NCBI GenBank assembly: GCA_902494035.1
Contig: CABURV010000084.1
Location: 1-6,542 of the forward strand
Source: an uncultured Collinsella sp.
GTDB taxonomy: Bacteria; Actinomycetota; Coriobacteriia; Coriobacteriales; Coriobacteriaceae
DNA length: 6,542 nt
Direction of reading: 5' to 3'
The notes under the pieces: model-generated
Database searches by the model: none
Told to the model about the DNA's origin: nothing
What the model saw: only the letters and a program-made list of their open reading frames with translations
Part shown: positions 6,385 through 6,542 of the stretch, one piece after another
Position numbering within the stretch: position 1 is the stretch's first letter
Layout: every line of letters starts with the position of its first letter
Translations under genes and position numbers: made by a program

Positions 6385-6403
6385 TTTTCAAAATTCTTGA
6401 AAA
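6385..6403. promoter_or_regulatory. A/T-rich dyad between the aminotransferase and tRNA-His
   Basis: TTTTCAA and TTGAAAA arms (7 bp, perfect) flank five bases in the divergent intergenic region. The dyad spans about -61 to -43 relative to the predicted tRNA start, where an RNA polymerase UP element would lie, and about 84 bases upstream of the aminotransferase start. It could be an UP element, an operator, or both. The pairing is seen; the role is inferred. Confidence 0.35.
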
Positions 6404-6410
6404 TTGGGGC

Positions 6411-6439
6411 TTGCATCGCGTGGCGTTCCTTGCAATAAT
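6411..6439 (+). promoter_or_regulatory. tRNA-His promoter
   Basis: TTGCAT (6411-6416), a 17-base spacer and AATAAT (6434-6439), with TG one base before the -10 (extended -10). The predicted start near 6446 leaves a leader of about 20 bases to be removed by RNase P. An A/T-rich stretch (6376-6406) directly upstream may act as an UP element. Confidence 0.7.
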
Positions 6440-6465
6440 AGTCGAGCGCGAAGCGCACAGGACAC

Positions 6466-6542
6466 GGTGGGTGTAGCTCAGTTGGCTAGAGCGACGGGTT
6501 GTGGTCCCGTAGGTCGAGGGTTCGAGTCCCTTTACCCACCCC
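6466..6542 (+). tRNA. tRNA-His (anticodon GTG)
   Basis: Cloverleaf: acceptor arms 6467-6473/6533-6539 (7 bp, one G-U), D stem 6476-6479/6489-6492, anticodon stem 6494-6498/6506-6510, T stem 6516-6520/6528-6532 with TTCGAGT loop. The anticodon GTG is at 6501-6503. An encoded extra G at 6466 faces C73 at 6540, the identity hallmark of tRNA-His. The window ends after CC (6541-6542), so an encoded CCA would lack only its last A here. The 3' ends of tRNA genes are common integration sites, but the flank is not visible. Confidence 0.96.

Overview
This window looks like ordinary chromosomal core sequence from a high-GC actinobacterium. Class Coriobacteriia (Collinsella-like) is my best guess, from the actinobacterial wording of Rho, its long low-complexity N-terminal extension and the GC-rich codon use. 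I had no search to confirm the taxon. There are five protein genes and one tRNA gene. I see no transposase, CRISPR array, phage gene or obvious foreign segment.

Layout, left to right. (1) The 3' part of rho (+) fills positions 1-1802. Its frame is open back to the window edge, so the true start lies outside. The gene ends at an intrinsic terminator (1840-1870). (2) The 313-base gap 1803-2115 holds that terminator, about 80 bases with nothing recognisable, a good sigma-70-type promoter (1951-1979) and a leader of about 130 nt that can fold and contains a possible short ORF. (3) A two-gene plus-strand unit follows. It has an unrecognised membrane-anchored acidic, Ala/Pro-rich protein (2116-3516) and a small VanZ-family membrane protein (3524-3973). 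It ends in a perfect 18-bp terminator hairpin whose left arm includes the last vanZ-like codons and stop. (4) Two convergent minus-strand genes come next. One is a ROK-family sugar kinase resembling fructokinase (4088-4978), and the other is a fold-type I PLP aminotransferase (5120-6301). A hairpin terminator and a separate promoter lie between them, so they look like separate transcription units. (5) A plus-strand tRNA-His(GTG) has a good promoter and runs off the right edge.

The genes do not form an evident pathway. Rho is general transcription termination machinery, the kinase and aminotransferase are central metabolism, and the membrane pair has no defined job. The parts most worth a second look are the bipartite (acidic, then Arg/Asn-rich) disordered arm of Rho, the unrecognised membrane-anchored protein with a repeated acidic-Trp motif, its structured leader, and the stop-overlapping terminator. 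I do not see convincing evidence of a new multi-gene system.
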